Positions 9,794 through 17,720 of a stretch of DNA of 64,000 nucleotides are shown piece after piece. Origin of the DNA: CAWJPW01 sp963844845 (GTDB taxonomy: Bacteria > Acidobacteriota > Thermoanaerobaculia > Thermoanaerobaculales > Sulfomarinibacteraceae); assembly GCA_963844845.1 (NCBI GenBank), contig CAWJPW010000008.1:1-64000 (forward strand), written 5' to 3'. The notes beneath the pieces are model-generated. The model saw only the letters and a list, made by a program, of their open reading frames with translations, was not told the origin of the DNA and made no database searches. Both the position numbers and the translations under genes were made by a program. The stretch's first letter is position 1. Every line of letters begins with the position of its first letter.

Positions 9794-12099
9794 TCAGGGC
9801 GCAACGTCTTCGTCGCTTTCGGCCTCATCGTGCTCGTCCTGCTCGTCGCTCTCCGCGGCCGGCTCCGCCTCGACGGCGGGGCTCGAGGTCGCGATGTCGG
9901 GGGCCGGGGCGAGGAGCGCGTTGACGAGGTCGTCACTGCGCCCAGGGTCGAACAGCTCGTACCGGACTCGCTGTCGTGGCCTGTCGACGAGCTGCTTCCC
10001 GAGCACTCTCTCGAGCGCGTCGTAGTTCTCGTAGCAGTACTCCTGGAGAAGCGGAACGATGTCGTCCTGGACGATGCGCGCGAGCCGGGCGAGATCACGC
10101 ACCGGCCGATCGCCTTCCATGAGGTAGGCGTGCCCGACCTGGAGGTTGCGGGCGTCTCGGCCGACGTGCTCACAGATCCGTCGGTTGAGGGCGGCCAGCC
10201 AGGGGCCGAGCGGAATTCCAGCGACGACCGTCTCTCCGAGCACCGAGGTATCTGGCAGAAGCTCGACGAAGCCGAACCGACGCCGCAGGGCGGTGTCGAG
10301 GAGCGCGATGGAGCGATCGGCGGTGTTCATCGTGCCGATCAGGAAGACGTTGTCGGGCACGGTGAACGGCGCCTCAGAGAGCGGCAGCAGGATCGGCCTG
10401 GCCTCGCTTGTCGCGCTCCAGCACCGTGAGCAGCTCGCCGAAGATGCGGGGGATGTCGCCCCGGTTGATCTCGTCGATGACCAGGAGGAAGCGGCGACTC
10501 GGCTCGCTCCGGGCATCGTCGCACAGGCGCTTGAAGATCCCGTCGCGCCGCTCGAAGGTGAGCTGACCATCCGCCGTGAGGGGACGGTAGCCCTCCAAGA
10601 AATCCTCGTAACCGTAGGCGGGATGGAACGTACACATGCGCACCAAACCGCGGTGGTCTTGCTCCTCACCGGTGATGACCGCTTGTTCAGAGGGCGGGAG
10701 CTGCTCGAAGAGCCTGTCGAAGGCCGCCAGCGAGGCGAGGTCGAGGGCGGCACGGCGGGCCCAGTAGGTCTTACCTGTGCCCGGCGGCCCGTAGAGGATG
10801 ACCTGGCGCTTGCGCTCGAGCACAAGCTGGATGTGACGCGGAATGCCGCTGAGAGGCTGGCTGTGACGCTGGCCGGTGGCGACCCCGACACGGGGATGCA
10901 TCGCCCTTGAAGCCAGAAACTCGCGCTCGACCGTCACTTGGGTTTCGGGCTTGCGAAGTTGGTACAGGGTAGTGCGCAGCCCCTCACGTTGGGGCTTCTC
11001 CCACTCGTCCAGCGAGAGCCACTCCACCTCGCGGCGGTGGGGGCACTCCGAGCCGGGCTCATAGCTGTACGGGCCGGCTACTCGGGCGATGCCAAGCGTT
11101 GTCGCCCCGTCGGCGGCGAGGACTAGGTCGTTCTCCTTGACACTGGCAATGAAGTTGAAGAGCTGCTGAACCTCACGGCCAACAGACTGCGGCGTACCGG
11201 GATTGCCCGCAGCCATCCGTTCGCGCAGGGATTCCTTGCCTTCCTTGTCGGGGCCGATGTCGGACAGGTCGCCGATTTCAGGCCACCCGACTGCAACGAA
11301 TCCCCCCTCTCGCATCGCGCTCCACCACCTGCGCGGGTGCTTGCCATCGCTCGTTCCCACCCGCCAGTACCTGTGGGGCTCGCCGTCGCGGCTATTGAGC
11401 AGTCTTGTCAGCTGAACAGGCAGGATGCCAAGCTCCCGAGCGGCGGCGATGAATCGGCCGGCGCAGCGGTAACGACCTTCTCCCTCTGGGGGCTTCTCCA
11501 GGAGCTTGATGAGGTGGAAGCGCTGGTAGTTGGCGACGTGGTAGTCGTCGAGCCTCTCAGGGAAGAGAAGGCTAAAGTACTTGTGCCCCCATGCGGTGTC
11601 ATTCACATCCGGGGCCACGCGGTCCATTTGGGCCTGAAGCTCGGCATAGATCGCATCGACTTCACCGGCAGGCAGGTCATTGAGGAGCTTGACGCCTGCG
11701 AGAAGCTGGTCGCGGTGGCGTCTGGGCGATTGCGATTGCCTCCTCTAGGGTCAGCTCGCGTTGGTTCTGCGGGGTCCCCGTCATCCACACGCCGGTCTCC
11801 GCCCGCTTGTAGAGGCCGAACTTGAGCGCGCTGCCTCCGGCAATGCTACCGAACAGCATCGTCGGGAACTCCTCGTCGTTCTTGAACTCGAGCCAGTAGA
11901 CGAGGCTGTCGTAGTTCCCGTGCTCATGCATGGTCGTCAAGAGTGCTTCGCCATCGAGGTTGGCCAGGACGTCCGGGCCGAAGCGTCTGCGGAATGTGGC
12001 GTAGTACGTGTCGAGCTTCGCCCTCGAGGAAAGCTCCCCAGAGCTGCGCGTACTCTCGAGCAGGTCGGTTAGATCCTTTTTGATTCGTTCCTCGAGCAT
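9794..12099 (-). pseudogene. mcrB: EVE-domain McrB-type AAA+ NTPase, two frameshifts
   Basis: NTP-driven translocase and modified-base reader of an McrBC system. Order: an N-terminal helical region from ATG 12099 (MLEERIKKDLTDLL), an EVE-like domain (about 11370-10960: YWRVGTSDG, then VAVGWPEIGDLSDIG, then NDLVLAADGATTLGIARV), and the AAA+ domain with Walker A GPPGTGKT (about 10785), Walker B LLVIDEINRGD (about 10470) and sensor GTMNTADRS (about 10325), ending in an acidic tail. EVE domains bind modified bases and are known fused to McrB. Two single-base shifts break the frame, at about 11720 (between EEAIAIA and RDQLLAGVKLL) and about 10400 (between ERDKRGQ and ARPILLPLSEAP). Everything else is conserved, so sequencing error or very recent decay are both possible. 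Confidence 0.85.
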
Positions 12100-12417
12100 C
12101 ACTGACCCCCATCGAGCAGCAGCGTGGCTGTCTCCGTATGGTTTGCGTGCACCAGGGGCACTACTTAGCACTTTCTCACATTCTGCGCCCGGCTCGGCCG
12201 GTGCGGGTTAGGACGCGGTCAAGTGTGACGCGGTGACACCAAGACGGCCCAGGGGACGTGGGCCACTCTCGGCAGCATCGAGCCCAGGTTGACTCATGTG
12301 CCGGGAGAGCTTGGCAAGATGCACGGTCTTGATGCCAGGTTGGCAAGTCGAGAAGGCCCCGTTGGGAGCCCTGTTGCACCTTGGGCAAATCGGTGCAGGT
12401 TGTAGACTGGTCGATCA
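12100..12417. promoter_or_regulatory. Divergent intergenic region between mcrB and the DUF6884-like gene
   Basis: 318 bp separating divergent operons, so both promoters should lie here. TTGCAC at about 12374 followed by GTTGTAGACT at about 12401 could be a weak forward promoter. No operator repeat stands out. Confidence 0.35.
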
Positions 12418-13086
12418 GTGGCAGATATTGGCCAACAGCTGCGAGAGGTGCTTCCGATAGTTGGGCGACGCTCCGTCGTGATGATTGCGTGCTCGGGCAC
12501 CAAGCGGGATGGGGGCCGCCCATGGCTCGCCCAGCCCGAGACATTCGCAGACCTCCTACCCGCCGCTGAGCGCCAGAGGCTCCTTTTCGCCAGGCGCTAC
12601 CTCGCGAAGCAGCTCGGCATCGTGGCCGGCCCAGATGTGGGTGGCGACTCGACCGCGGGTGCCTACCTCCCGGCCCACGAGCGCTATGCAGGGAAGACCT
12701 ATGCCGGTATTGGTGAGCACCTGTGGCCACATCAAGGGTCCCACCAACTTCTGATTATCTCAGCCCTCTACGGGGCGATCTTCTCCTGGGAGCTGATCCA
12801 GAGCTACGACCTCGAGATGGGGCAATCGTTGGGGAACCGGCGGCGAGCATGCAGCTTCTGGCGGGAAAATGGCCTGCCAGGGTGGCTGGCCCGCTTCTTT
12901 AGCTGCGAGCAGCCAAGCTGCGTAGTCGACCTTTTGAGCTCGGACTATCGTAAGGCGGTCCGCGGCTACCGTGCGGAAGACACCCTCGTCTCACGGTTCG
13001 AGTATCCAGGACGAGGTACAGGATCTTTGTACGATCGTGCTCTGCACCTTTCGGCGCTTCTCTCCAAGATTCAGGAAGCGCCATGA
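12418..13086 (+). CDS. DUF6884/YaaA-like protein, first gene of a two-gene operon
   Basis: About 222 aa from GTG 12418; later GTG/ATG codons up to 12481 are possible starts, as the family usually begins close to the motif MIACSGTKRDG seen here at residues 22-32. Further family signs are ALYGAIFSWELIQSYDLEMGQ and a C-terminal region with FEYPGRGTGSLYDRAL. Proteins of this type (DUF6884, distantly related to YaaA) are thought to be nucleotide-modifying or base-processing enzymes; no activity can be assigned here. It overlaps the next gene by ATGA (13083-13086), implying translational coupling and a joint function with the GIY-YIG-like protein. Confidence 0.65.
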   Translation: MADIGQQLREVLPIVGRRSVVMIACSGTKRDGGRPWLAQPETFADLLPAAERQRLLFARRYLAKQLGIVAGPDVGGDSTAGAYLPAHERYAGKTYAGIGEHLWPHQGSHQLLIISALYGAIFSWELIQSYDLEMGQSLGNRRRACSFWRENGLPGWLARFFSCEQPSCVVDLLSSDYRKAVRGYRAEDTLVSRFEYPGRGTGSLYDRALHLSALLSKIQEAP

Positions 13087-13778
13087 GCCGCATCGATCAG
13101 CTGAGAACCTTCTACGGCCTGCTGGAGAGACTCGACGCCCGCGTGGGCGGACGGCGAGTGCTAGGGCAGTGCGATGGGCGCATGCCGTGGCCAACGCGGG
13201 GCGTCTACTTCCTTTTCGAGCCCAACGAGGAACGCTCGACGACCGGCTCGGGGCTGCGGGTAACCCGCGTCGGCACCCATGCCATAACTGGAAGGAGCTC
13301 CACGACTCTCTGGAGCCGCCTCCGCCAGCACCGCGGCACGCTTGGCGGCGCTGCCCCCGGGGGCGGCAATCACCGGGGGTCGATTCTCAGGCTTCACATC
13401 GGAGATGCCCTCGCAGCCCGACATGGCATCAGCTGCCCTACCTGGGGCCTGGGATCATCCGCCTCGAGGGGCATCCGCGAGCAGGAGCGTGGGCTCGAAC
13501 AGCTGGTAAGCCGTTACATCGCGAGAATGCCGGTCCTGTGGCTGCCCATTGAAGGGTTGGGGAACGAGCGACAGCTTCGCGCTTGGGTCGAGGTGAACAC
13601 CATCGCCTTGCTGAGCAACCTCGACCGCGAGGTCATCGACCCACCCTCGGAGAGCTGGCTCGGAGGTTGGAGCAACTCGAGTGAGATCCGGTGGTCTGGG
13701 CTCTGGAATGTGAAGCACACGGACACCGAGCCGGAGCTTTTTCTGAACACCTTCGAGCGTCTCGTCGAGAAGAGTTGA
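13083..13778 (+). CDS. GIY-YIG-like protein, partner of the DUF6884-like gene
   Basis: 231 aa. RGVYFLFEPNEER at about residues 39-51 followed by VTRVGTHAI and LWSRLRQHRGT at about 75-85 fits the GIY-YIG nuclease fold: a beta strand with GVYF, then a strand with R-V-G, then the helix with Arg. The catalytic set is therefore plausible but the match is remote. The C-terminal half (LRAWVEVNTIALLSNL and further) is unassigned. The start ATG overlaps the upstream stop. Predicted role: nuclease arm of a two-gene defence module. Confidence 0.55.
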   Translation: MSRIDQLRTFYGLLERLDARVGGRRVLGQCDGRMPWPTRGVYFLFEPNEERSTTGSGLRVTRVGTHAITGRSSTTLWSRLRQHRGTLGGAAPGGGNHRGSILRLHIGDALAARHGISCPTWGLGSSASRGIREQERGLEQLVSRYIARMPVLWLPIEGLGNERQLRAWVEVNTIALLSNLDREVIDPPSESWLGGWSNSSEIRWSGLWNVKHTDTEPELFLNTFERLVEKS

Positions 13779-13897
13779 GGCCCCTGAGAGCCCGAGGTAG
13801 TTCGACAGCCCTAGGGAGGTTCCCTTTGGGCCGATTCCGCGTAGGTTCATGACGAAAATTGTTCCGAATAGCTACAGGTCTTCCCCTTCTTGGCCGG

Positions 13898-14194
13898 AAA
13901 GGTGCCGGGCACATGGATCTTGCGTTACCATCGGGGGCGCCACCCTCGGCATAGCGGCGCTGCAACAATGCCGAAGGTGATACCCCTCGAGCGGTCCGGG
14001 CTCCGGGTGAAGGAAATCGCGGCGGCGCTCGCCAAGCATCCGGCGACGGCGACGGGCTGGGTGATGCGGGGGGCCCGGGCGCAGGCGCGAGAACCCGGAG
14101 GAGGCAGCCCGTATGGAGAAGCTCCACCAGCCCCTGTCGCAGCGGAGGGGCGAACAACACCAGATCCATGTGCCCGGCACCTTTTGCGGCACCT
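13898..14194 (+). repeat. Composite REP/hairpin/RAYT-C-terminus element, copy A
   Basis: Order: REP AAAGGTGCCGGGCACATG (13899-13916) with trailing ATCTTGCGTTACCA; a degenerate hairpin (CGCCACCCTCGGCAT to ATGCCGAAGGTGATACCCC); a stretch that translates as GLRVKEIAAALAKHPATATG, the helix-turn-helix of a RAYT transposase; and an inverted REP ATGTGCCCGGCACCTTTT (14168-14185) with a further half site. The reading frame breaks at a G6 run before the residues that in copy B read NPEEAALMEKLGQALSQ. It is a non-autonomous repeat, not a gene. Confidence 0.8.
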
Positions 14195-14199
14195 TTTGC

Positions 14200-14239
14200 C
14201 TCGGGCCGATGCAGCGCCGCGGCGCTGCATCGGCCCGAG
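14200..14239. repeat. Perfect 40-bp palindrome without loop
   Basis: The left 20 bases (CTCGGGCCGATGCAGCGCCG) are the exact reverse complement of the right 20. It lies 6 bases beyond the inverted REP of copy A. No T tract follows, so it is not an ordinary terminator. Confidence 0.95.
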
Positions 14240-14676
14240 TTCCAGGTTCAGGCCCGTGATCGCGACCTCGATTCCAGCTGTTCCAGCAGTACGAGGTTCC
14301 CCAGAGCGTTGAATCCGCGTCTCGCCCCAACTACCATGGGGTGCGTGAAAAGGAAGTTCCTAGCCCTGATTCCGCGCCCCCGGCGAGCTGCTCAACCCGG
14401 CCAACGCGCTCGAGGCGTGGGGGGTCGAGGTTCAGAGCTGACGGGCTCAGCGGTCACGGCTGGTGAAACCGAGATCTCTTCGCCTCAGGTGGAGGAAGCC
14501 GAGGCCGGGATCGCAATTGGTCCCGCAGACTTGTTGACCTTCGTTGAGAAGCTCCGCAGGGGCGCGATCTGGAGTGCGCAAGCTCACTGTCGAGGTGCCT
14601 GCCGGGTGCTAGCCTGACGCCGGAAACAACGCGAGCGGTGTGCCGTGAGCACACCCCAATTGAAAGGAAGCTCAAG
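14240..14676. other. Intergenic between repeat element and secreted protein
   Basis: About 437 bp. No family match in any frame; the last 15 bases hold the ribosome binding site GAAAGGAAG for the next gene. Confidence 0.4.
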
Positions 14677-15438
14677 ATGAAACGATGCTTGTTCTGGCCG
14701 GCTGTTGTCGTCGTCATCCTTTCGACCGGTTGGGCTCATGCCCTCAGGATCAGTGGCACGACCATCGTCGTCCCCGTGGTGATCCACGCTCCCGGCGCGC
14801 AGTCCACGCAGTGGCGGACGGATCTTTGGATCTCGAACTCGAGTAGCGTCGAGAAGGATGTCACCGTGACCTATTACCCGAACGGTGCTGCTTCGTCATC
14901 GTTTGCGACTCACATCGGCACCTACCAAACGATCGAGATCGACGATGTTGTCCTGGCCCGCTTTGGCATGGACGACAGCAAGGGTTTACTGATGCTCACC
15001 ACCGGCGGCAGCTCCGGATTCTCGGCTCGAGCGCGGATCTTCAACAGCGGAGATCCGGCTGGCGAGTTCGGCCAGTTCGTACCCGGTATCGCGCTTCGCT
15101 ACTTGAATCGCCAGGGCTACATCCCAGGGGTGACCGGCGTCGACGGCAACCGGGCCAATGTCGGAATTGCGAACCCCTCCGACCATACGATCACCTGTTC
15201 GGTCGGTTTCTACCACGGAGATGATTCCTACCTCGGAACGACGACGATCACGGTGCCCGCGACGTCGGTCGTCCAGGTCAACGACATCTTCGCTGCAGCG
15301 GGCGTGACGCCCGTGCACAATGTCCAGCTTCGAATCGACGGTGGCGATAAGAACAACCCCATCTATTCGTACGCATCGATCGTGCGCGACGGCACCGGCG
15401 ACGCCATCTTCATCTTTGGGACCTCACCAAACGACTGA
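14677..15438 (+). CDS. Exported WRTDL-type protein, adhesin-like
   Basis: About 253 aa. Starts at ATG 14677 after GAAAGGAAG, with a clear signal peptide (MKRCLFWPAVVVVILSTG, cleavage near AHA-L). The mature part contains QWRTDLWISNSSS, VTYYPNG and a C-terminal SYASIVRDGTGDAIFIFG. The same plan (TFWRTDLGVLNRG, then AYASVIDPITGDAT at the end) is seen in the exported protein at 22889-24172, so they are paralogues. Beta-rich repeats of this type are common in secreted proteins of Acidobacteriota; the function is unknown, probably extracellular or surface. It lacks the DGFE tail of other exported proteins in the window. Confidence 0.7.
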   Translation: MKRCLFWPAVVVVILSTGWAHALRISGTTIVVPVVIHAPGAQSTQWRTDLWISNSSSVEKDVTVTYYPNGAASSSFATHIGTYQTIEIDDVVLARFGMDDSKGLLMLTTGGSSGFSARARIFNSGDPAGEFGQFVPGIALRYLNRQGYIPGVTGVDGNRANVGIANPSDHTITCSVGFYHGDDSYLGTTTITVPATSVVQVNDIFAAAGVTPVHNVQLRIDGGDKNNPIYSYASIVRDGTGDAIFIFGTSPND

Positions 15439-15534
15439 GAACGACCAACCAGAATCTCAACGCCGGTGTCGGAGCCGTCAGTACCCGCGTTGGGTCCGGC
15501 GTTTGCAGCGGTGCCACCCTTCGAATTGTCGCAT

Positions 15535-15620
15535 TGGGGCCGACGTCCGTTAGACTGATGGTGTCCCGTCCGCGCATGGGAGGCTCCTATGCCGCGACGA
15601 CCACGACTGTTCGTTCCCGG
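15535..15620 (+). repeat. Duplicated RAYT leader and 5' end, copy 1
   Basis: From TTGGGGCCGACGTCCG through the start codon into the first codons this segment matches 25646-25732 almost perfectly, so promoter, ribosome binding site and 5' coding part were copied together. Confidence 0.85.
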
Positions 15621-16089
15621 CGCCACGTATCACGTCTACTGCCGCGTCGCGCGCGGTGAGCTCGCGTTCGACGACACTCGCGAAGCCGACGAGTTCGTGA
15701 CGGCTGCTCGAGAGGTCGGCGAGCTCCATCGCTGGCGGGTCCTGGCGTGGTGCCTGATGGGCAACCACTACCACCTCGTCGTCAGAACAGGGAGCATCCC
15801 CCCCTGGCGCTCGATGCTGCGGCTCCACTCCCAGGTGGCCCGTGGGTTCAACCGCCGCCATCGCTACCTCGGGAGGCTGTGGCAAAGCCGCTACCGGGCG
15901 CGAGTCGTGGACTCGCAGAGGTACTTCGGCCACGTTGTCGCCTACGTGCATCTCAACCCGGTCGCGGCCAGCATCGTCAAGGATCCCGCGGATTACCCAC
16001 TCAGCGGGCATCGCGCCCTGCTCGGCGCGAGGAATCCCCGGCTGGTGGACGTGCGCGCGGCCCTCGACGGGTTCGGCGGGCGGCCGTGA
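15589..16089 (+). CDS. rayT: REP-associated tyrosine transposase (RAYT), short form
   Basis: 166 aa Y1/HUH single-strand transposase. TYHVYCRVARGEL opens the fold, the HUH metal site is NHYH (His60 and His62), and the probable nucleophile is Tyr112 in QRYFGHVVAYVHLNP, by comparison with the E. coli family. RAYTs excise and move REP hairpins as single-stranded DNA. The protein stops after ALDGFGGRP and has no C-terminal helix-turn-helix, although that domain exists as separate repeats around it. The start ATG 15589 follows GGGAGGCTCCT. It is a candidate driver of the REP family here, though its own flanks carry the TTGGGGCCGACG leader instead of the GGTGCC REP. Confidence 0.88.
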   Translation: MPRRPRLFVPGATYHVYCRVARGELAFDDTREADEFVTAAREVGELHRWRVLAWCLMGNHYHLVVRTGSIPPWRSMLRLHSQVARGFNRRHRYLGRLWQSRYRARVVDSQRYFGHVVAYVHLNPVAASIVKDPADYPLSGHRALLGARNPRLVDVRAALDGFGGRP

Positions 16090-16228
16090 GCCGCGCCCGC
16101 GAGCGCTACGGGGTTGGTTGCGCGCCATCGCCGAGACGCGATGGCTACGCTCGGGCGATCCACTCGCTGCCCTGGTGGGGGGGTGCACCTCTCTTGTTTT
16201 CGCCGTCCGAGATATGGCGAGCGCAGGC

Positions 16229-16259
16229 TTGAGTTTATTCTAGAAATCACGTAGAAGTT
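16229..16259 (+). promoter_or_regulatory. Possible sigma-70 promoter of the Fic gene
   Basis: TTGAGT followed after 17 bases by TAGAAG in a locally AT-rich stretch, about 40 bases upstream of the Fic start. Fit to consensus is moderate. Confidence 0.35.
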
Positions 16260-16295
16260 GGAATAAGATGAGCACACAAGGAGCGGTATCTGCGC

Positions 16296-17489
16296 ATGCC
16301 TGAACATCGCTCGAGCCGCGCCGGCCGCTACATCCGGCAACCCGCCGGCTACTCGGCGTTCGTACCCGAGCCCCTGCCACCGGCGCCGCCGGTGGCCCTG
16401 GAGGGCGAGCTGCTGCGGCTCCTCTCCGACGCCGACCGCGCCCTGGGCCGCCTCGACGGCGTCGCCACGATTCTCCCCAACCCCGACCTCTTCGTGGCCA
16501 TGTATGTGCGCCACGAGGCCGTCCTCAGCTCGCAGATCGAGGGCACCCAGAGCACCCTCGAGGACGTGCTGGAGTACGAGGCCGACGCCCGCGGCCGCCG
16601 CCAGCCCCGGGACGTGGAGGAGGTCGTCAACTACGTCGGCGCCATGAACCACGGCCTCGAGCGGCTCGCCACTCTGCCCCTCTCCGTGCGCCTGCTGCGC
16701 GAGGTTCACGCCTCCCTGCTCGAGGGCGTGCGCGGCGAGGAGCGCCAACCCGGCGAGCTCCGCACCACCCAGAACTGGATCGGGCCCGAGGGCTGCAGCC
16801 TGGCGGACGCCGAGTTCGTGCCTCCGCCGCCGCACGAGATGAACGCCGCACTGGGGAGCCTCGAGCGCTTCCTGCACGCCCGGGAGGGCCTGCCGGCGCT
16901 GGTCCACTGCGCCTACGCCCACGCCCAGTTCGAGACGATCCACCCGTTCCTTGACGGCAACGGGCGGGTGGGCCGACTGCTCATCACCCTGCTGCTGTGC
17001 GAGCGCGGCATCCTGCAGCGCCCGCTGCTCTACCTCTCGGTGTACCTCAAGGCCCACCGGGCGCAGTACTACGACCGGCTCCAGGCCATCCGCAACGACG
17101 GCGACTGGCCGGGCTGGCTGCGCTTCTTCCTCACCGGCGTGGCGGAGGTGAGCCGCTCGGCCGCCGACACCGCCCGGGCGATCCTGCGCCTGCGCGAGGA
17201 GCACCGTGCGGCCCTGGCCGCCAACGCCAGCGCCACCCAGCTCCTCGACCTCCTCTTTGACCGCCCCATCGTCTCGGTGCGCATGGCCGAGCGGGCGCTG
17301 GGCTGCTCCTACACCACCGCGGCGAGCCTCATCAGGCGGCTGGAGCGTGACGGCATCCTCGAGGAGATCACCGGGCAGCGGCGCAACCGGCTGTTCCGCT
17401 ACGCCCCGTACCTCGACCTCTTCCAGCGCCAGATGCTCCCAACCCCCACCGGGCCGGCGCGGACCACCGAGAGCGAGGAGAAGGCGTGA
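16296..17489 (+). CDS. Fic family protein (AMP transferase type, self-inhibited class II)
   Basis: 397 aa. Core motif HPFLDGNGRVGR at about residues 216-227 contains the catalytic His, the phosphate-binding Asn and the two Arg. The N-terminal inhibitory helix is LSSQIEGTQS at about residue 78, the (S/T)xxxE(G/N) motif that blocks ATP binding in class II Fic proteins. A C-terminal winged-helix region (VSVRMAERALGCSYTTAASLIRRLE) suggests DNA binding. Such proteins usually AMPylate target proteins; the target here is unknown. Start ATG 16296; the ATG at 16268 runs into a stop after 11 codons. It stands alone among defence genes. Confidence 0.9.
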   Translation: MPEHRSSRAGRYIRQPAGYSAFVPEPLPPAPPVALEGELLRLLSDADRALGRLDGVATILPNPDLFVAMYVRHEAVLSSQIEGTQSTLEDVLEYEADARGRRQPRDVEEVVNYVGAMNHGLERLATLPLSVRLLREVHASLLEGVRGEERQPGELRTTQNWIGPEGCSLADAEFVPPPPHEMNAALGSLERFLHAREGLPALVHCAYAHAQFETIHPFLDGNGRVGRLLITLLLCERGILQRPLLYLSVYLKAHRAQYYDRLQAIRNDGDWPGWLRFFLTGVAEVSRSAADTARAILRLREEHRAALAANASATQLLDLLFDRPIVSVRMAERALGCSYTTAASLIRRLERDGILEEITGQRRNRLFRYAPYLDLFQRQMLPTPTGPARTTESEEKA

Positions 17490-17514
17490 TAGGGCAACCC
17501 CCTGGTTGCTGCCG

Positions 17515-17547
17515 GATAGGTGCCTGGGCCGACGGTCGTGACGATTC
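17515..17547 (+). repeat. REP variant (GGTGCCTGGGCCGACG type)
   Basis: GGTGCCTGGGCCGACGGTCG plus TGACGATTC; closely matched by the sequence at 29969-30001, where it takes the place of the REP in composite copy D. Confidence 0.6.
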
Positions 17548-17664
17548 CGAGCGTTGCAGTGGGCTGACGATCCTGCCGGCCGGAGCCAACGCCTCTTCTC
17601 GGGATTCGGTGTCACGTACAACAAACCTCACAATCTGACCGCACCTACGGGACGATTGGAGGTT

Positions 17665-17680
17665 GTACGAGTTGTCGTAC
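17665..17680. repeat. Inverted repeat GTACGA-GTTG-TCGTAC
   Basis: Perfect 6-bp arms with a 4-base loop in the short region between the convergent Fic and helicase genes. Function unknown; no T tract. Confidence 0.5.
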
Positions 17681-17720
17681 GCGGCACCGCCTTCCGGCAC
17701 CGCCTTCATCACCCACCCTC

